From: Ezakiella massiliensis
GTDB taxonomy: Bacteria; Bacillota; Clostridia; Tissierellales; Peptoniphilaceae
NCBI RefSeq assembly: GCF_900120165.1
Contig: NZ_LT635475.1
Span: 496,001 to 560,000, forward strand
Length of the DNA stretch: 64,000 nt
Direction: 5' to 3'
A program made the translations under genes and the position numbers. The notes under the pieces were generated by a model. The model worked only from the letters and a program-made list of their open reading frames with translations, had not been told where the DNA came from and ran no database searches. The first letter of the stretch is position 1. The number at the start of each line of letters is the position of its first letter. Below are positions 27,047 to 36,275 of this stretch, in pieces.

Positions 27047-30000
27047 TTAACGCAAAATATATTGGAATTTATCTTGAGTTATAATCAGATCTTCAATATC
27101 AATATTAAATATTGTCTTGTTATCAAACTGAATTTCCTTGCTCAAAACACCATGAGCCCCATAGCGTCTGCCATCATGCAAGAAAGTATTGCTTGCGCAT
27201 AGAATATCTTCATACAAATCCATGCTAGGATTAATATCCTTGTAGTTAATCAATCCCTTGTAGTTTCTATCGATATAAATCTTGTCGAGCACCCTTCTAA
27301 ATGCCTTGTTAGAAACAGCAGCAACCTCTTGTCTAGTAATAGGTTCGTCTGAAGCAAAGTTTGCAATTCCATTTTGATAAATTTCTAACCAACCAGCTTC
27401 ATAAGCAGCTTCAACTTCTCCTATTGCCCAGTGACCTTCCTTTAAATTCATAGAGTTGCCGTTAACTTCCCTTAAACTTTGGAATCTTCTTAAGGTTGCA
27501 ATCCATTCAGCCCTGGTAATTTTATCTTCAGGTTTGAAATATCCATTGCCATCGCCATAGAAAACTCCAGCCTCAGTAACTACTTTAACTGCATCTGTAT
27601 ACCACATATCGCCAACATCTGCATAAGGTAAAACGAAATTAGGATCATAAGCATATCCGTCCTCTCTCAAAGCATTAGCTAAAATTTGTGCAGCCTCAGC
27701 TCTTGTTAGACCATCATAGGGCCTAAAGTAACCATCGAAGCCTTGCATATATCTGATTTCTTTTCTGCGTTCGTTGTCCTTAACTTCGACAATCTTTTCG
27801 ACAATCTTTTCTCTTTCTACAATCCTGTCTCTGTATACAACCTCATATCTAATTTCAGGTTCAGATGGTTGTGGTTCTGGACGAGCTTCTCCAACATAAA
27901 CTAAAACTTCTACTAGTTGTGCAGATCCATCTGGATAAGTTACCCAGAATTCTACATTATAACGTCCATTTCTATTAATGTTTGGAGCGGTATTTTCTAC
28001 CATCTCAAGTGTAGTTCCTGTTTCGAAACTATATCCATCAGGTAATGTGATTTCTCTCTTGTAATCATTATCACTTATAGGTCTTCCTAATTCAGTATAG
28101 ATAAATCCACCCTTGGCTTCAGGAATAGGTTCGACTTTTGGTAGTTCTCCAAAATCTTTTTTGTACTCTGCTGTAATGGTTGTTTCTTTGTCTGTAAATT
28201 GTTGAGTTAATTCCTTATCCCAACCTGTAAATAACCAAGTGAAATCTTTTGTTCCATCTTCTTTTGTTACTTCTTTTCCAACAGGATCTGTAACTGGAAT
28301 AGTTACTTCCTTAGTTGGATTAACCCAGAAAGTTCTTGTTATATCTTCCTCAGCTTTTTCTGTTGTCTTAACAATAACTTTTACAAAATTATCTGGTACA
28401 TCTGGTTTTTTATCTGGATCTCTTTGTTCAACTACATCTCCAGTTACATTATAAGTTACTTTGACTTCTTTTTCTTCTCCATTAGGATAAATAACCCTGA
28501 TTGTTGTTTCTTTATTTGTTCCTGGCGTTTGAGTTACAGGTTCTGCTCCTGGAACAAATTCAAACTTTGTTCCTGGTGGAAGATTGTCTGGATTGTTTGG
28601 ATCGTTATCGTCGTAAGTGTTTTCTATAAAATCTTTTGGCGATGGATTTGATCCTTGTGGTATCCATTCATCATTCTTTCCAAGAGGTTCAACATTGTCA
28701 TCATACTTATAAGTTGCTTCTATATAAGTTTCTCTAGTAAATTTATCGAAGATAGTTTCTGAATAAGTTTTACTATCATCAGGTTTAATTGTTTTCCATC
28801 CACTAAACTTAAATTCTCTAAATACGCCGTTTACAAGTTTGCTTGCACCTGTAGGTGTATTCACTGCTAACCAAACTTCTTTTTCAGGATTTACCCAAAA
28901 AGTCCTCACGAAATAAGTGTTGTCAGTTGATTGATCAGTTGTATCTACAGTTACTTTTACATAATTTTCAGGAACATTAGGTTTGTCTTTGCCCTTTTGC
29001 TCAATTACATCATCATTTTTGCCTAGAGTTATAATGGTATCTTTGTTAAATTTATGACGCTTAGAAAAGTCAAAAACTTCTCCATCATTTTGATTTGCAT
29101 CATCTGCGCTCCAATAAGTGCTTCCAAGTATTTCTTTATCAGCATCAGTAATATCAATTTCAGGAATATTTACCCAAGCATTAGGATTTACATAATAAAC
29201 TTTTGAATCCTTATTTTGTGGCTCACCAGTTGGATTTACAGTAACCTTTACGTATGGTCCTGTTATCTTGAATAATTCTCCATCTGGATTTTTTAAAGCA
29301 TCATTTAATAATTTTTGTTCAGCTTCACTTGTAAGTCCTTCATAAACATTCTTATAAATCTTCACAGGGATTTCTATATCTTGCACTGAGTTATCTGCAA
29401 ATTTAACTTTAGCCTTGAAGATTTCTGTTCTTACAAGTTCGTTTGAATCAAGCTTTCCTAACTCCCTTACTTTTTCATAGATAGCATCTTCACTAAGTGG
29501 ATTTCCAGCGTCATCAACTATTGTTACTGTAGCACCTTCTGGCAATTCGCTTTCATTTTCATCTTTATCTACCCACTTAACTAAGTCCTTTAATTCTTGA
29601 ATTGTTGGGGCAAAATCATTGGTCCAATTGCCTTCAGAATCTTCATAGGATTCTGTTTTCACAAGTTCATTTACCTTAACTCCTGACCAGTCAAAGTAGG
29701 CTGTAAAGGTGTAATTTTTGTCTATGACAGTATTGCTATTTAAAAGTTTTTCCTTGTCCCATTTTATAAATTTCTTTCCTGCATCTGGTGTGATGTAATA
29801 CTTGCCTTCAACTTTTGCTTCGCCTTCCTTTACTTCTTTTGGAACTGGAAGTAGGTCTGACTTTAATCCTACTATTACATCGTAGTAAAGTTCCTTAACG
29901 GGATTGTCTTTATCATCTGTGAAGTTTCCGCCCTTATCTGCAATAAAAGTTACTCTCTTATATCCATCTGGCACTGGATCATTAGGATCTTTTACTTCAA

Positions 30001-33000
30001 TTACTCTTACGTCCTTGTAGAAGAAATTAATTTCATCAAGTCCACTTTCGTTGATGCCAGCAAAGGTATCTGTGTCTTCATAAATGTCAAAGAATAATTG
30101 TTGTTGGGGCTTGTCATTTAAAACCCAACCAGGAATTCTTCTATAATTTCTAGCATCGTAATGACGTTTGCCATTTACCACTCTTTCATTAGGAACAATT
30201 GCATATTTTTCTTTTATCTTTGCAAATTCTTCTTTATTCTTTGCAAGAAGATCTTTATATGCCTTGCTCTTTGCTTCTGGAGTCATAGAAGTATCAATTT
30301 TAATGTCTTTATAAGCAGCTTTCGCTTTTTCCATAAATTTATCTACTTCTTCTTTGCCTCTCTCATCAAGATAATTTACTTGGTAAACTCTTTCTTTAAA
30401 TGGCTTGTAGAAAAATTCAAAGCGATTGTTTTCTTTCTTTGGATTATCTACTAAAGTGCCTGTGTTAGGGTCTTTAATTTTTTCCGGTTCTACTCTTAAA
30501 ATTTGATTATAGGAGTTTTCTCTATCAGTTTCATCCTTATATTTACTATAATCAGTATTTGCATTTTCAAGAGCCTTCCATTCAGCTTGTGGAACTAAGA
30601 GGTACTTGTCTCCTTGCCTACTTGCAAGGCCTGTTGTGTAGGATCCAACCCTTCTGTTATAAAGATTTTGTACTTCCTTAGATTTTTCGCTATAATCTGC
30701 ATTCAAGAAGTGGTGGATGGCCTCAACTGTTATTAGGTCTTGTTTGTTCCAAATTGCTTTAAGGTGAACATTTCCTACAACTTCATTGCCAAAGTGATAC
30801 ATTTCAGGAACCTTATACAAGTCTTTATAACTTGTGTCCACATCTTCTGTGTCATTGCCGTCTGCATCTTTTTCATATCTTATAAATTCCCAGCCGGCAA
30901 AGTTGTAGCCAGGTCTTGTTGGTTCAATGACATTATTAAGTCCATCTTTTGGCTCTTTTAGAATCATCTTGTGGACAAAATTAAAGATATTATCTTCTCC
31001 AGCAACTTTTTCTGGATAAGTGTGAGTTTCTCCATCTATTTCAAGCTCTTTAGATTTATCAGAAATATTTTTTGTGCTTAAATCTCTTAAACTTCCACCA
31101 TTTTTATCAAATTTTACCTTCCAAATAGTTTCTGGTTCGCCCCACTTGGCGTAGAGAACTTGGTCGTAGTGAAGTTTTGTTTCATTTCCGTCTTTTACCA
31201 AGTTTTCACCGGCGGGATCCAGTGCCCAGCCTAAGAAGCCCCAATCTGCTGGTACCCACTTTGGTTTTTCAGGCGCATGTTTTGTATCTAATTCCAAATC
31301 CTTTAATGGCTTTTCATAAGGCACATCTAGAATATTGCCCTCACCATATTCGCTGTCATTCTTAACTTTTTTAGGATCGTTATTTAGCTTTAACTTGTAC
31401 TTATTACGAGAGTAGTTTGCATAATTGTAGGCATTTCTACCTTCAAAGGATTTTGTCCCCCAAGGAAATTTATCGATGTATTCGATCTTGTCGGCGTCGC
31501 TTCTAAAAGGAGTTTTTTCATTTCTCTCTTCATTTAACTTGTCGAATGTTTTATCTTTATTATAACTTCTTGTAGTATATATCCATTCTGCCGGCCTTTC
31601 CTTTTCTTTAAGGGTAAAACCTTGAAGATGAGGCAAAATGAATTCATACTCGACTGCATTCGTGTCGCTCTTCCAATAGGACATGTCATAATCGATTTGT
31701 TCCTTGCCATCAAAATCGTCCTTTATGAAGTCAATGTGATACAAAAAGGCGGTGTCCAAGGATGTCGATCCAAGGGAAATCTCATATTTGTCCCTAGCTT
31801 TTGTTTTATTTTCTCCTATAGGTATTTGATCTGCGTGACCATCTGCCTCAATTACATCTACACTGTCGATAAAATCTTCTGCACTTAAACGATAGGGTGG
31901 CGTGTCACGATAAATGTCATAGTCAAAGTTATTGTTAATTATCCAGCCTATTAGACCGGTGTCTCCTTGTTCATCGCCATCAGAAGTCGGAAGATTTGAA
32001 ACTTCCGCATCCTTTGGCCATATTTCATCCAAGCTTTGGTTGAAGCGAACATCTACTTTATAAGGAGATCCTTCTTTTCCTATGACTTGTCCACCTCTTG
32101 TTATAATAGGCCAGAAGCTACCTACCATATCAAATGCCTCTCCACTCGCAGCTGTAAAGTAAAGGGTATAGACTCTGCGGTCGTAGTAGACATTGTAGAC
32201 CGTTTCCCCGGTAGATAAAACAGTTTTTTGCACTTCAGGATTATCTTTCGATGCATTTTTTTCTTTCGTCAAGTCTTCATTTAAGAAGTAATATCTTTCG
32301 AATTCATTTTTATCATCTTGAGCCTTTTCCAGGCGTCCGTCATTTAAGTCAGGGAAAGTGATGCCCTGTATATCCAAATGGGTAAGATCCGGCGTGGAGC
32401 CGGTGTCGGCATTGTCTATTCTTCTTGCGCCAATAAAGTCGTAACGGTCACGCAAAGGAAGTGCATCGTCTTGGTCATTGTAATCCGGTTTTTCAGTCCA
32501 AAATTGGATGACATATTCTGCTTTATCATTTTCTTTCCACTCCGCAGTAAAAGTAAGGCCTTCTGCTGGCATGGCATTTTTTATACCGTCTTCGAATTTT
32601 CCACCTTGCTCAAAATCTGCTTTTGTAATAAGAGTATCCTTAGTAATAGTTTCTTTATTTCCAGCTTGGGCAGTATAATTTATATCCTTATTTGCCTTCC
32701 AACCTTGTAATGTCGCTCCCAACTTTTTAATATCAAAGTTTAATTTTGGTATTGTTTGGCCATAGAATAATGTCATTCCTGGTAAATCAGTTCCACCATT
32801 GGAATCAAAATTTACATCAAAGATAGCGCGGTTGTAACGCATTTCTATTTCAAATTTAGCTGCATTTTGTGGCACTTGTGTTGTAAGGACATTGACTTCA
32901 GGCTCATAGCCTTTGATCCTTTCGCTGTCTAATGCCTTTATAGTGACAGACGTTCCTGTAACACCAGTTTGAGATGTATAAATAAAGTCAGTATCCCCAT

Positions 33001-33598
33001 CCCTATGACCATACTCTTCTAGCTTTTCCAATTTTTGGAAAGTGTGTTTTATCTTTATTGTCCCTTGTTTTGCCTTATAAAGATATGGGTGCTCTCTCTT
33101 ATATTCGTTACCATCTAAGTATCCTTCTCCATCATTTTCTTTAATGTAGTCATAATTTACAGTAAAGCTTTTTGTAGGCGAAGTATAGCCATCAATAGCT
33201 GGCAAATCTATAGTCTTATTTATCTTTAATTTTTCTTCGTCTGTTAAAACTTTTTGCCCTTCATTGCCTTCAAGGTCAGTATATGTGTAGTCCTCATCAC
33301 CAACTGTTGCTATATAAGGCTGATAACCAATAACCTCTTCATCATTTCTTGGAAGCTTATAGTCTGCACGCATGGTGTAGAGCTTTGGCATGGCAGGATT
33401 TTTTATGATTTCCTCTGCCGGCTTCCCCTTGGTTTGAGCAACTGTCAAAGATATCTTGTTCAAGTCTTGAACTGAGGTTATTGCCGTCCGATCGTAATTG
33501 TAATCCTCAGCAAATACATTTATTGGCAGTGATGTAAAGGCCATCATCACAGCTAGAGTAAATGTAAGCACTTGTTTAAATTTAAAATTTTTAACCAT
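27047..33598 (-). CDS. very large SLH-domain surface protein with InlB-type and Rib-like repeats
   Basis: Secreted surface protein of 2183 residues. A signal peptide ends near VFAED (about residue 31). The body contains several bacterial-repeat/InlB B-repeat-like modules with F-D-x-N-G-G...GW patterns, for example FDSNGGTDLPGM, FDKNGGSLRDLS and GYNFAGWEF. There are also repeated TFWVNP...TGW-type modules near residues 1600-1850 and Rib-like segments such as GTNKETTIRVIYPNGE. A charged linker (RDRIVEREKIVEKIVEV) precedes three C-terminal SLH motifs (about residues 2000-2120), one with YFRPYDGLTRAEAAQIL. SLH domains bind secondary wall polymer. Probably an adhesin or S-layer-associated protein; the ligand is unknown. 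Confidence 0.9.
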   Translation of the reverse strand: MVKNFKFKQVLTFTLAVMMAFTSLPINVFAEDYNYDRTAITSVQDLNKISLTVAQTKGKPAEEIIKNPAMPKLYTMRADYKLPRNDEEVIGYQPYIATVGDEDYTYTDLEGNEGQKVLTDEEKLKINKTIDLPAIDGYTSPTKSFTVNYDYIKENDGEGYLDGNEYKREHPYLYKAKQGTIKIKHTFQKLEKLEEYGHRDGDTDFIYTSQTGVTGTSVTIKALDSERIKGYEPEVNVLTTQVPQNAAKFEIEMRYNRAIFDVNFDSNGGTDLPGMTLFYGQTIPKLNFDIKKLGATLQGWKANKDINYTAQAGNKETITKDTLITKADFEQGGKFEDGIKNAMPAEGLTFTAEWKENDKAEYVIQFWTEKPDYNDQDDALPLRDRYDFIGARRIDNADTGSTPDLTHLDIQGITFPDLNDGRLEKAQDDKNEFERYYFLNEDLTKEKNASKDNPEVQKTVLSTGETVYNVYYDRRVYTLYFTAASGEAFDMVGSFWPIITRGGQVIGKEGSPYKVDVRFNQSLDEIWPKDAEVSNLPTSDGDEQGDTGLIGWIINNNFDYDIYRDTPPYRLSAEDFIDSVDVIEADGHADQIPIGENKTKARDKYEISLGSTSLDTAFLYHIDFIKDDFDGKEQIDYDMSYWKSDTNAVEYEFILPHLQGFTLKEKERPAEWIYTTRSYNKDKTFDKLNEERNEKTPFRSDADKIEYIDKFPWGTKSFEGRNAYNYANYSRNKYKLKLNNDPKKVKNDSEYGEGNILDVPYEKPLKDLELDTKHAPEKPKWVPADWGFLGWALDPAGENLVKDGNETKLHYDQVLYAKWGEPETIWKVKFDKNGGSLRDLSTKNISDKSKELEIDGETHTYPEKVAGEDNIFNFVHKMILKEPKDGLNNVIEPTRPGYNFAGWEFIRYEKDADGNDTEDVDTSYKDLYKVPEMYHFGNEVVGNVHLKAIWNKQDLITVEAIHHFLNADYSEKSKEVQNLYNRRVGSYTTGLASRQGDKYLLVPQAEWKALENANTDYSKYKDETDRENSYNQILRVEPEKIKDPNTGTLVDNPKKENNRFEFFYKPFKERVYQVNYLDERGKEEVDKFMEKAKAAYKDIKIDTSMTPEAKSKAYKDLLAKNKEEFAKIKEKYAIVPNERVVNGKRHYDARNYRRIPGWVLNDKPQQQLFFDIYEDTDTFAGINESGLDEINFFYKDVRVIEVKDPNDPVPDGYKRVTFIADKGGNFTDDKDNPVKELYYDVIVGLKSDLLPVPKEVKEGEAKVEGKYYITPDAGKKFIKWDKEKLLNSNTVIDKNYTFTAYFDWSGVKVNELVKTESYEDSEGNWTNDFAPTIQELKDLVKWVDKDENESELPEGATVTIVDDAGNPLSEDAIYEKVRELGKLDSNELVRTEIFKAKVKFADNSVQDIEIPVKIYKNVYEGLTSEAEQKLLNDALKNPDGELFKITGPYVKVTVNPTGEPQNKDSKVYYVNPNAWVNIPEIDITDADKEILGSTYWSADDANQNDGEVFDFSKRHKFNKDTIITLGKNDDVIEQKGKDKPNVPENYVKVTVDTTDQSTDNTYFVRTFWVNPEKEVWLAVNTPTGASKLVNGVFREFKFSGWKTIKPDDSKTYSETIFDKFTRETYIEATYKYDDNVEPLGKNDEWIPQGSNPSPKDFIENTYDDNDPNNPDNLPPGTKFEFVPGAEPVTQTPGTNKETTIRVIYPNGEEKEVKVTYNVTGDVVEQRDPDKKPDVPDNFVKVIVKTTEKAEEDITRTFWVNPTKEVTIPVTDPVGKEVTKEDGTKDFTWLFTGWDKELTQQFTDKETTITAEYKKDFGELPKVEPIPEAKGGFIYTELGRPISDNDYKREITLPDGYSFETGTTLEMVENTAPNINRNGRYNVEFWVTYPDGSAQLVEVLVYVGEARPEPQPSEPEIRYEVVYRDRIVEREKIVEKIVEVKDNERRKEIRYMQGFDGYFRPYDGLTRAEAAQILANALREDGYAYDPNFVLPYADVGDMWYTDAVKVVTEAGVFYGDGNGYFKPEDKITRAEWIATLRRFQSLREVNGNSMNLKEGHWAIGEVEAAYEAGWLEIYQNGIANFASDEPITRQEVAAVSNKAFRRVLDKIYIDRNYKGLINYKDINPSMDLYEDILCASNTFLHDGRRYGAHGVLSKEIQFDNKTIFNIDIEDLIITQDKFQYILR

Positions 33599-33682
33599 TA
33601 TTTCTCATCCCCTCCAATTGTATAAATGATAATTTTATCTTTTGTTTGTCTTATAGCTTATTATACTACTTACTTATTATAT

Positions 33683-33700
33683 ATTATACCACAAATTGTG
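33683..33700 (-). promoter_or_regulatory. extended -10 promoter with overlapping palindrome before the SLH gene
   Basis: The minus strand has TGTGGTATAATATATA with TATAAT at 33683-33688. CACAAATTGTG (33690-33700) is a perfect 11-base palindrome directly upstream of the -10. There is no clear -35. A long leader of about 80 bases follows, with GGAGGGG before the start codon. Confidence 0.6.
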
Positions 33701-33752
33701 ACTTTGAAGTAGTTTTTATGAAGAATTTTCTTAATTTTTTATTAACTACATA

Positions 33753-33785
33753 AAAAGCTTTTACTTGTTTAAAAGTAAAGGCTTA
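33753..33785 (-). terminator. terminator after carbamate kinase
   Basis: The minus strand forms AAGCCTTTACTT...AAGTAAAAGCTT with one mismatch, followed by TTTATG. It is the only feature besides the SLH promoter in 33599-33804. Confidence 0.65.
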
Positions 33786-33804
33786 CAAAAGTTAATATTT
33801 AATT

Positions 33805-34734
33805 CTATTTTACAATTAATGTTCCGGTTTCTCCCCTCATGCCTTCGACTAATTTATCTAAGGAAGTAATCAGAGTTTCACGGCCTTCTCCGCTTTCAAC
33901 AAAATCTATAGCCGATTCAACTTTAGGTAACATAGATCCGGCTGGGAATTGGCCCTCCTCCATATATTTTTTAGCTTCGTCAATTGTCATCCTATCCAAA
34001 TCTTTTTGATCAGGCTTATTAAAGTTGATGGCAACTTTTTCAACGCCAGTTAAGACAACAAGGCTATCGCAATTTGTATCGTGGGCAAGCATAACTGAGG
34101 TCCTGTCTTTGTCGATAACCGCATTTACTGCAACGAGCCTACCGTCTTCATTAATGGTAGGAATTCCTCCACCGCCACCTGCGATAACAACAGGAGAATT
34201 CTTAAGGCAATCGTTTATAGCTTGGACTTCTACAATTTCAATGGGATATGGGCTGGCCACAACTTCCCTGTAACCACGACCTGAATCTTCAACCATCACC
34301 TTGCCTGCTCTTTCAAGCTCTTCGGATTTTTCCTTTGAATAAAAAGCACCGATAGGCTTGGTTGGATTGTCAAAACTCTTGTCATCTTTATCAACTATAA
34401 CCCTGGTAACAAGAGTTGGAACTTTTTTATCAATTCCATAATTTTTTAATTCATTTTCAATGGCGTTTGACAATTGGTAACCAATAAAACTTTGGCTCAT
34501 AGCAACGCATTCAGAAAGAGGTAGCGATTCTGTTTCGCTCTCCATAGCTCCCACATCAATATTTTTCTTTATATATCCAACTTGGGGGCCATTGCCATGA
34601 CAAATGACAACTTCATTGCCATCTTCAACCAATTTTGCAATTGGCTTTGCAATAACATTTACACTTTCTAAAAGTTCATTGTACAAAGTTCCCAATGCAT
34701 TCCCACCAAGTGAAATTAAAATTCTCTTTCCCAT
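33805..34734 (-). CDS. arcC: carbamate kinase
   Basis: Transfers phosphate from carbamoyl phosphate to ADP, yielding ATP; 309 residues. The N-terminus has SLGGNALG, then CHGNGPQVGY. The middle has RVIVDKDDKSF and PTKPIGAFYSKE, and IAGGGGGIPTI and LTGVEKVAINF complete the amino-acid-kinase fold. ArcA and ArcB are not encoded nearby, so carbamoyl phosphate must come from another locus. The next gene upstream is a nucleoside phosphorylase, 12 bases away. Confidence 0.95.
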   Translation of the reverse strand: MGKRILISLGGNALGTLYNELLESVNVIAKPIAKLVEDGNEVVICHGNGPQVGYIKKNIDVGAMESETESLPLSECVAMSQSFIGYQLSNAIENELKNYGIDKKVPTLVTRVIVDKDDKSFDNPTKPIGAFYSKEKSEELERAGKVMVEDSGRGYREVVASPYPIEIVEVQAINDCLKNSPVVIAGGGGGIPTINEDGRLVAVNAVIDKDRTSVMLAHDTNCDSLVVLTGVEKVAINFNKPDQKDLDRMTIDEAKKYMEEGQFPAGSMLPKVESAIDFVESGEGRETLITSLDKLVEGMRGETGTLIVK

Positions 34735-34746
34735 AAGTCCTCCTAG

Positions 34747-35508
34747 TTAAAATATATTATAAGCTAAATCAATAGCAATATCACAAATCAAATACTTGTC
34801 ATCTAACTTTTCTTCAGTAGCCAAACTTCTTCTATCGTGAATTTCTGCATCTAAGTTATCAGCACTATAAAAGAAATGTGCAATTTCTAGATCACGAAAC
34901 TGACCCACAGCAGCAACTGCAGAACATTCCATATCAACAGCCACCACTCCACGTTCTTTCATCAGTTTAAATTTATTTTTTGTCTCTCGATAAAAAGCGT
35001 CAGTTGTCCAAACTTTTCCTATAGTGTGCGATATTTCTTTTTCCTCAAAATATCTTATCATTTTATCAATGGTTTTTGTATTTACATCTATCTCACTAGA
35101 GGCTTTTACATAATGAAAGCTGGTGCCTTCTTCACGAACAGCACAATTTGGAACAATAATTGACAAATCCTTTATGCTTGAATCTAAAACCCCACACGTA
35201 CCAAAAAGCATAAACTTTTTAAAGCCCATGGGTATACATTCCTCAATAGTCCCTACACTCATTGGCGCCCCAACTACCCACATTGTAACGCCAATGTCTT
35301 TCCCCTTGTAATTAATTTTATAAATTGGAGTCTCTCCATTTGCAGATAATGTGCTTGCAATTTGAATGCCATTATATTTTTTTATAATATAGTCAATCAA
35401 AGGATATGAAAAAGCACCTATTAAAATTTCTGGACAATCATCTATATAATCAATCGTCTGTTCAGCCTTAATAATTTCTTCACTCTTATCGTCAAATACA
35501 ATGCACAT
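34747..35508 (-). CDS. nucleoside phosphorylase (PNP/UDP family)
   Basis: 253-residue member of the PNP_UDP_1 family, probably cleaving a purine or pyrimidine nucleoside with phosphate. The phosphate-site glycine motif is MLFGTCGVLDSSIK near the middle, and VVAVDMECSAVAAVG is the ribose-binding Met-Glu motif. The Asp in SADNLDAE near the C-terminus is at the position of a base-contacting residue. Uridine-phosphorylase-like specificity is possible but unproven. Shares a transcript with arcC. Confidence 0.85.
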   Translation of the reverse strand: MCIVFDDKSEEIIKAEQTIDYIDDCPEILIGAFSYPLIDYIIKKYNGIQIASTLSANGETPIYKINYKGKDIGVTMWVVGAPMSVGTIEECIPMGFKKFMLFGTCGVLDSSIKDLSIIVPNCAVREEGTSFHYVKASSEIDVNTKTIDKMIRYFEEKEISHTIGKVWTTDAFYRETKNKFKLMKERGVVAVDMECSAVAAVGQFRDLEIAHFFYSADNLDAEIHDRRSLATEEKLDDKYLICDIAIDLAYNIF

Positions 35509-35548
35509 ATATCCTCCAAATCAAATCCTCATGTGAGAAGACAAAACT

Positions 35549-35578
35549 ATTATAACATATTAAATTAAAAGAATTCAA
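35549..35578 (-). promoter_or_regulatory. promoter of the nucleoside phosphorylase-arcC operon
   Basis: TTGAAT (35573-35578) and TATAAT (35549-35554) on the minus strand with 18-bp spacing and an upstream TGT extension. Confidence 0.75.
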
Positions 35579-35631
35579 GCAGTAAAATTTATATTTTTTA
35601 CTATCAAAACTTTCGTTTTACTATAACAAAT

Positions 35632-35660
35632 AAAAAACTCGCCAGCCTAAGCTGACGAGC
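35632..35660 (-). terminator. terminator after the GlsB-type gene
   Basis: The minus strand has GCTCGTCAGC and GCTGGCGAG around TTAG, followed by TTTTTTATTT. Confidence 0.88.
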
Positions 35661-35673
35661 AAAATTTGTTTTT

Positions 35674-35919
35674 TTATCTTTTTCCTCTAATAGCCTTAAC
35701 TATAAAGATAACAATGCAAGCACCTACAACGCCGCTTACAAGGTTTCCTACTAGATTGTCCTTTGGTACAAGTCCGATTAAACCTAGAACGCCTCCTCCA
35801 ATAGCGCCTCCGATTAAACCGGCTACTATATTAGCAAGTCCTCCCATACTTTCGTTGGTTCCCATAATCATAGATGCGATCCATCCACATAGGGCTCCAA
35901 TTAAAATTGCATAAATCAT
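35674..35919 (-). CDS. GlsB/YeaQ/YmgE family small membrane protein
   Basis: 81 residues with about three hydrophobic helices and glycine-zipper spacing (GALCGWIASMIMGTNE, GLIGGAIGGGVLGLIGL). This matches the transglycosylase-associated/GlsB family of stress-related small membrane proteins. Biochemical role unknown. It may share a transcript with the selenoprotein gene 53 bases upstream. Confidence 0.85.
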   Translation of the reverse strand: MIYAILIGALCGWIASMIMGTNESMGGLANIVAGLIGGAIGGGVLGLIGLVPKDNLVGNLVSGVVGACIVIFIVKAIRGKR

Positions 35920-35971
35920 ATTCTTCCTCCTTATTTTATAAAGCTTTTACATCGTAGTTGAGACTTACGAA

Positions 35972-36256
35972 TTAAAAAGCTAGTCCTTCTACGATCAGTT
36001 TCTCACTGAATAATATCTTCCTATAAGCTACAGTCAACTCTCCGGCTTTAGTGTTTGCTGCAACTGTTACATAAACATTTACTCCATTCACCTCATAGAG
36101 GTCAAAGTCGTCAATATTTTCTTTTGGTTTTCCCAAGGTCACGCTTGGATTTGGCTCAACGCCTCAGCTAGCACAACCCTCTATATCAACCGTTATTTCA
36201 TTTGAATTTTTCTTTTTCAGGTAATCAAAAACCTTGTCTTCTAAGATAACTTTCAT
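35972..36256 (-). CDS. HesB-like selenoprotein with in-frame UGA (Sec31)
   Basis: Small IscA/HesB-related protein of 94 residues if UGA (36164-36166) is read as selenocysteine. The ATG at 36254-36256 has AGGAGG eight bases upstream. The frame runs through GCASUGVEPNPSVTLGKPK (U is Sec31) and NVYVTVAANTK to TAA at 35972-35974. Family resemblance continues without a break on both sides of the UGA. The UGA aligns with the conserved Cys of HesB-like domains, where selenoprotein members are known. A bSECIS-like hairpin follows the UGA. Conventional gene finding would split or miss this gene. It lies 19 bases after the cystine symporter. Its role in Fe-S or redox chemistry is inferred. Confidence 0.9.
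36133..36148 (-). promoter_or_regulatory. SECIS-like hairpin downstream of the UGA codon
   Basis: On the minus strand, CCAAG-CGTGAC-CTTGG forms a 5-bp stem with a 6-base apical loop. The loop starts 21 bases after the UGA and has G as its second base. Known bacterial SECIS elements have a short stem, an early loop G and 16-37 bases between UGA and apical loop, so the match is good. The element is inside the coding region, as in other bacteria. Confidence 0.75.
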
Positions 36257-36275
36257 TGTTAATTCCTCCTATTTT

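Noticed and set aside
30161..32710. Several 60-110-codon plus-strand frames inside the giant SLH gene
   Set aside because: Antisense shadows of a repetitive coding sequence, without ribosome-binding sites or recognisable domains.
36164..36166. UGA as an ordinary stop, making a pseudogene or a 30-residue peptide
   Set aside because: Family conservation continues past the UGA in frame, a SECIS-like hairpin is correctly placed, and no other stop interrupts the frame.
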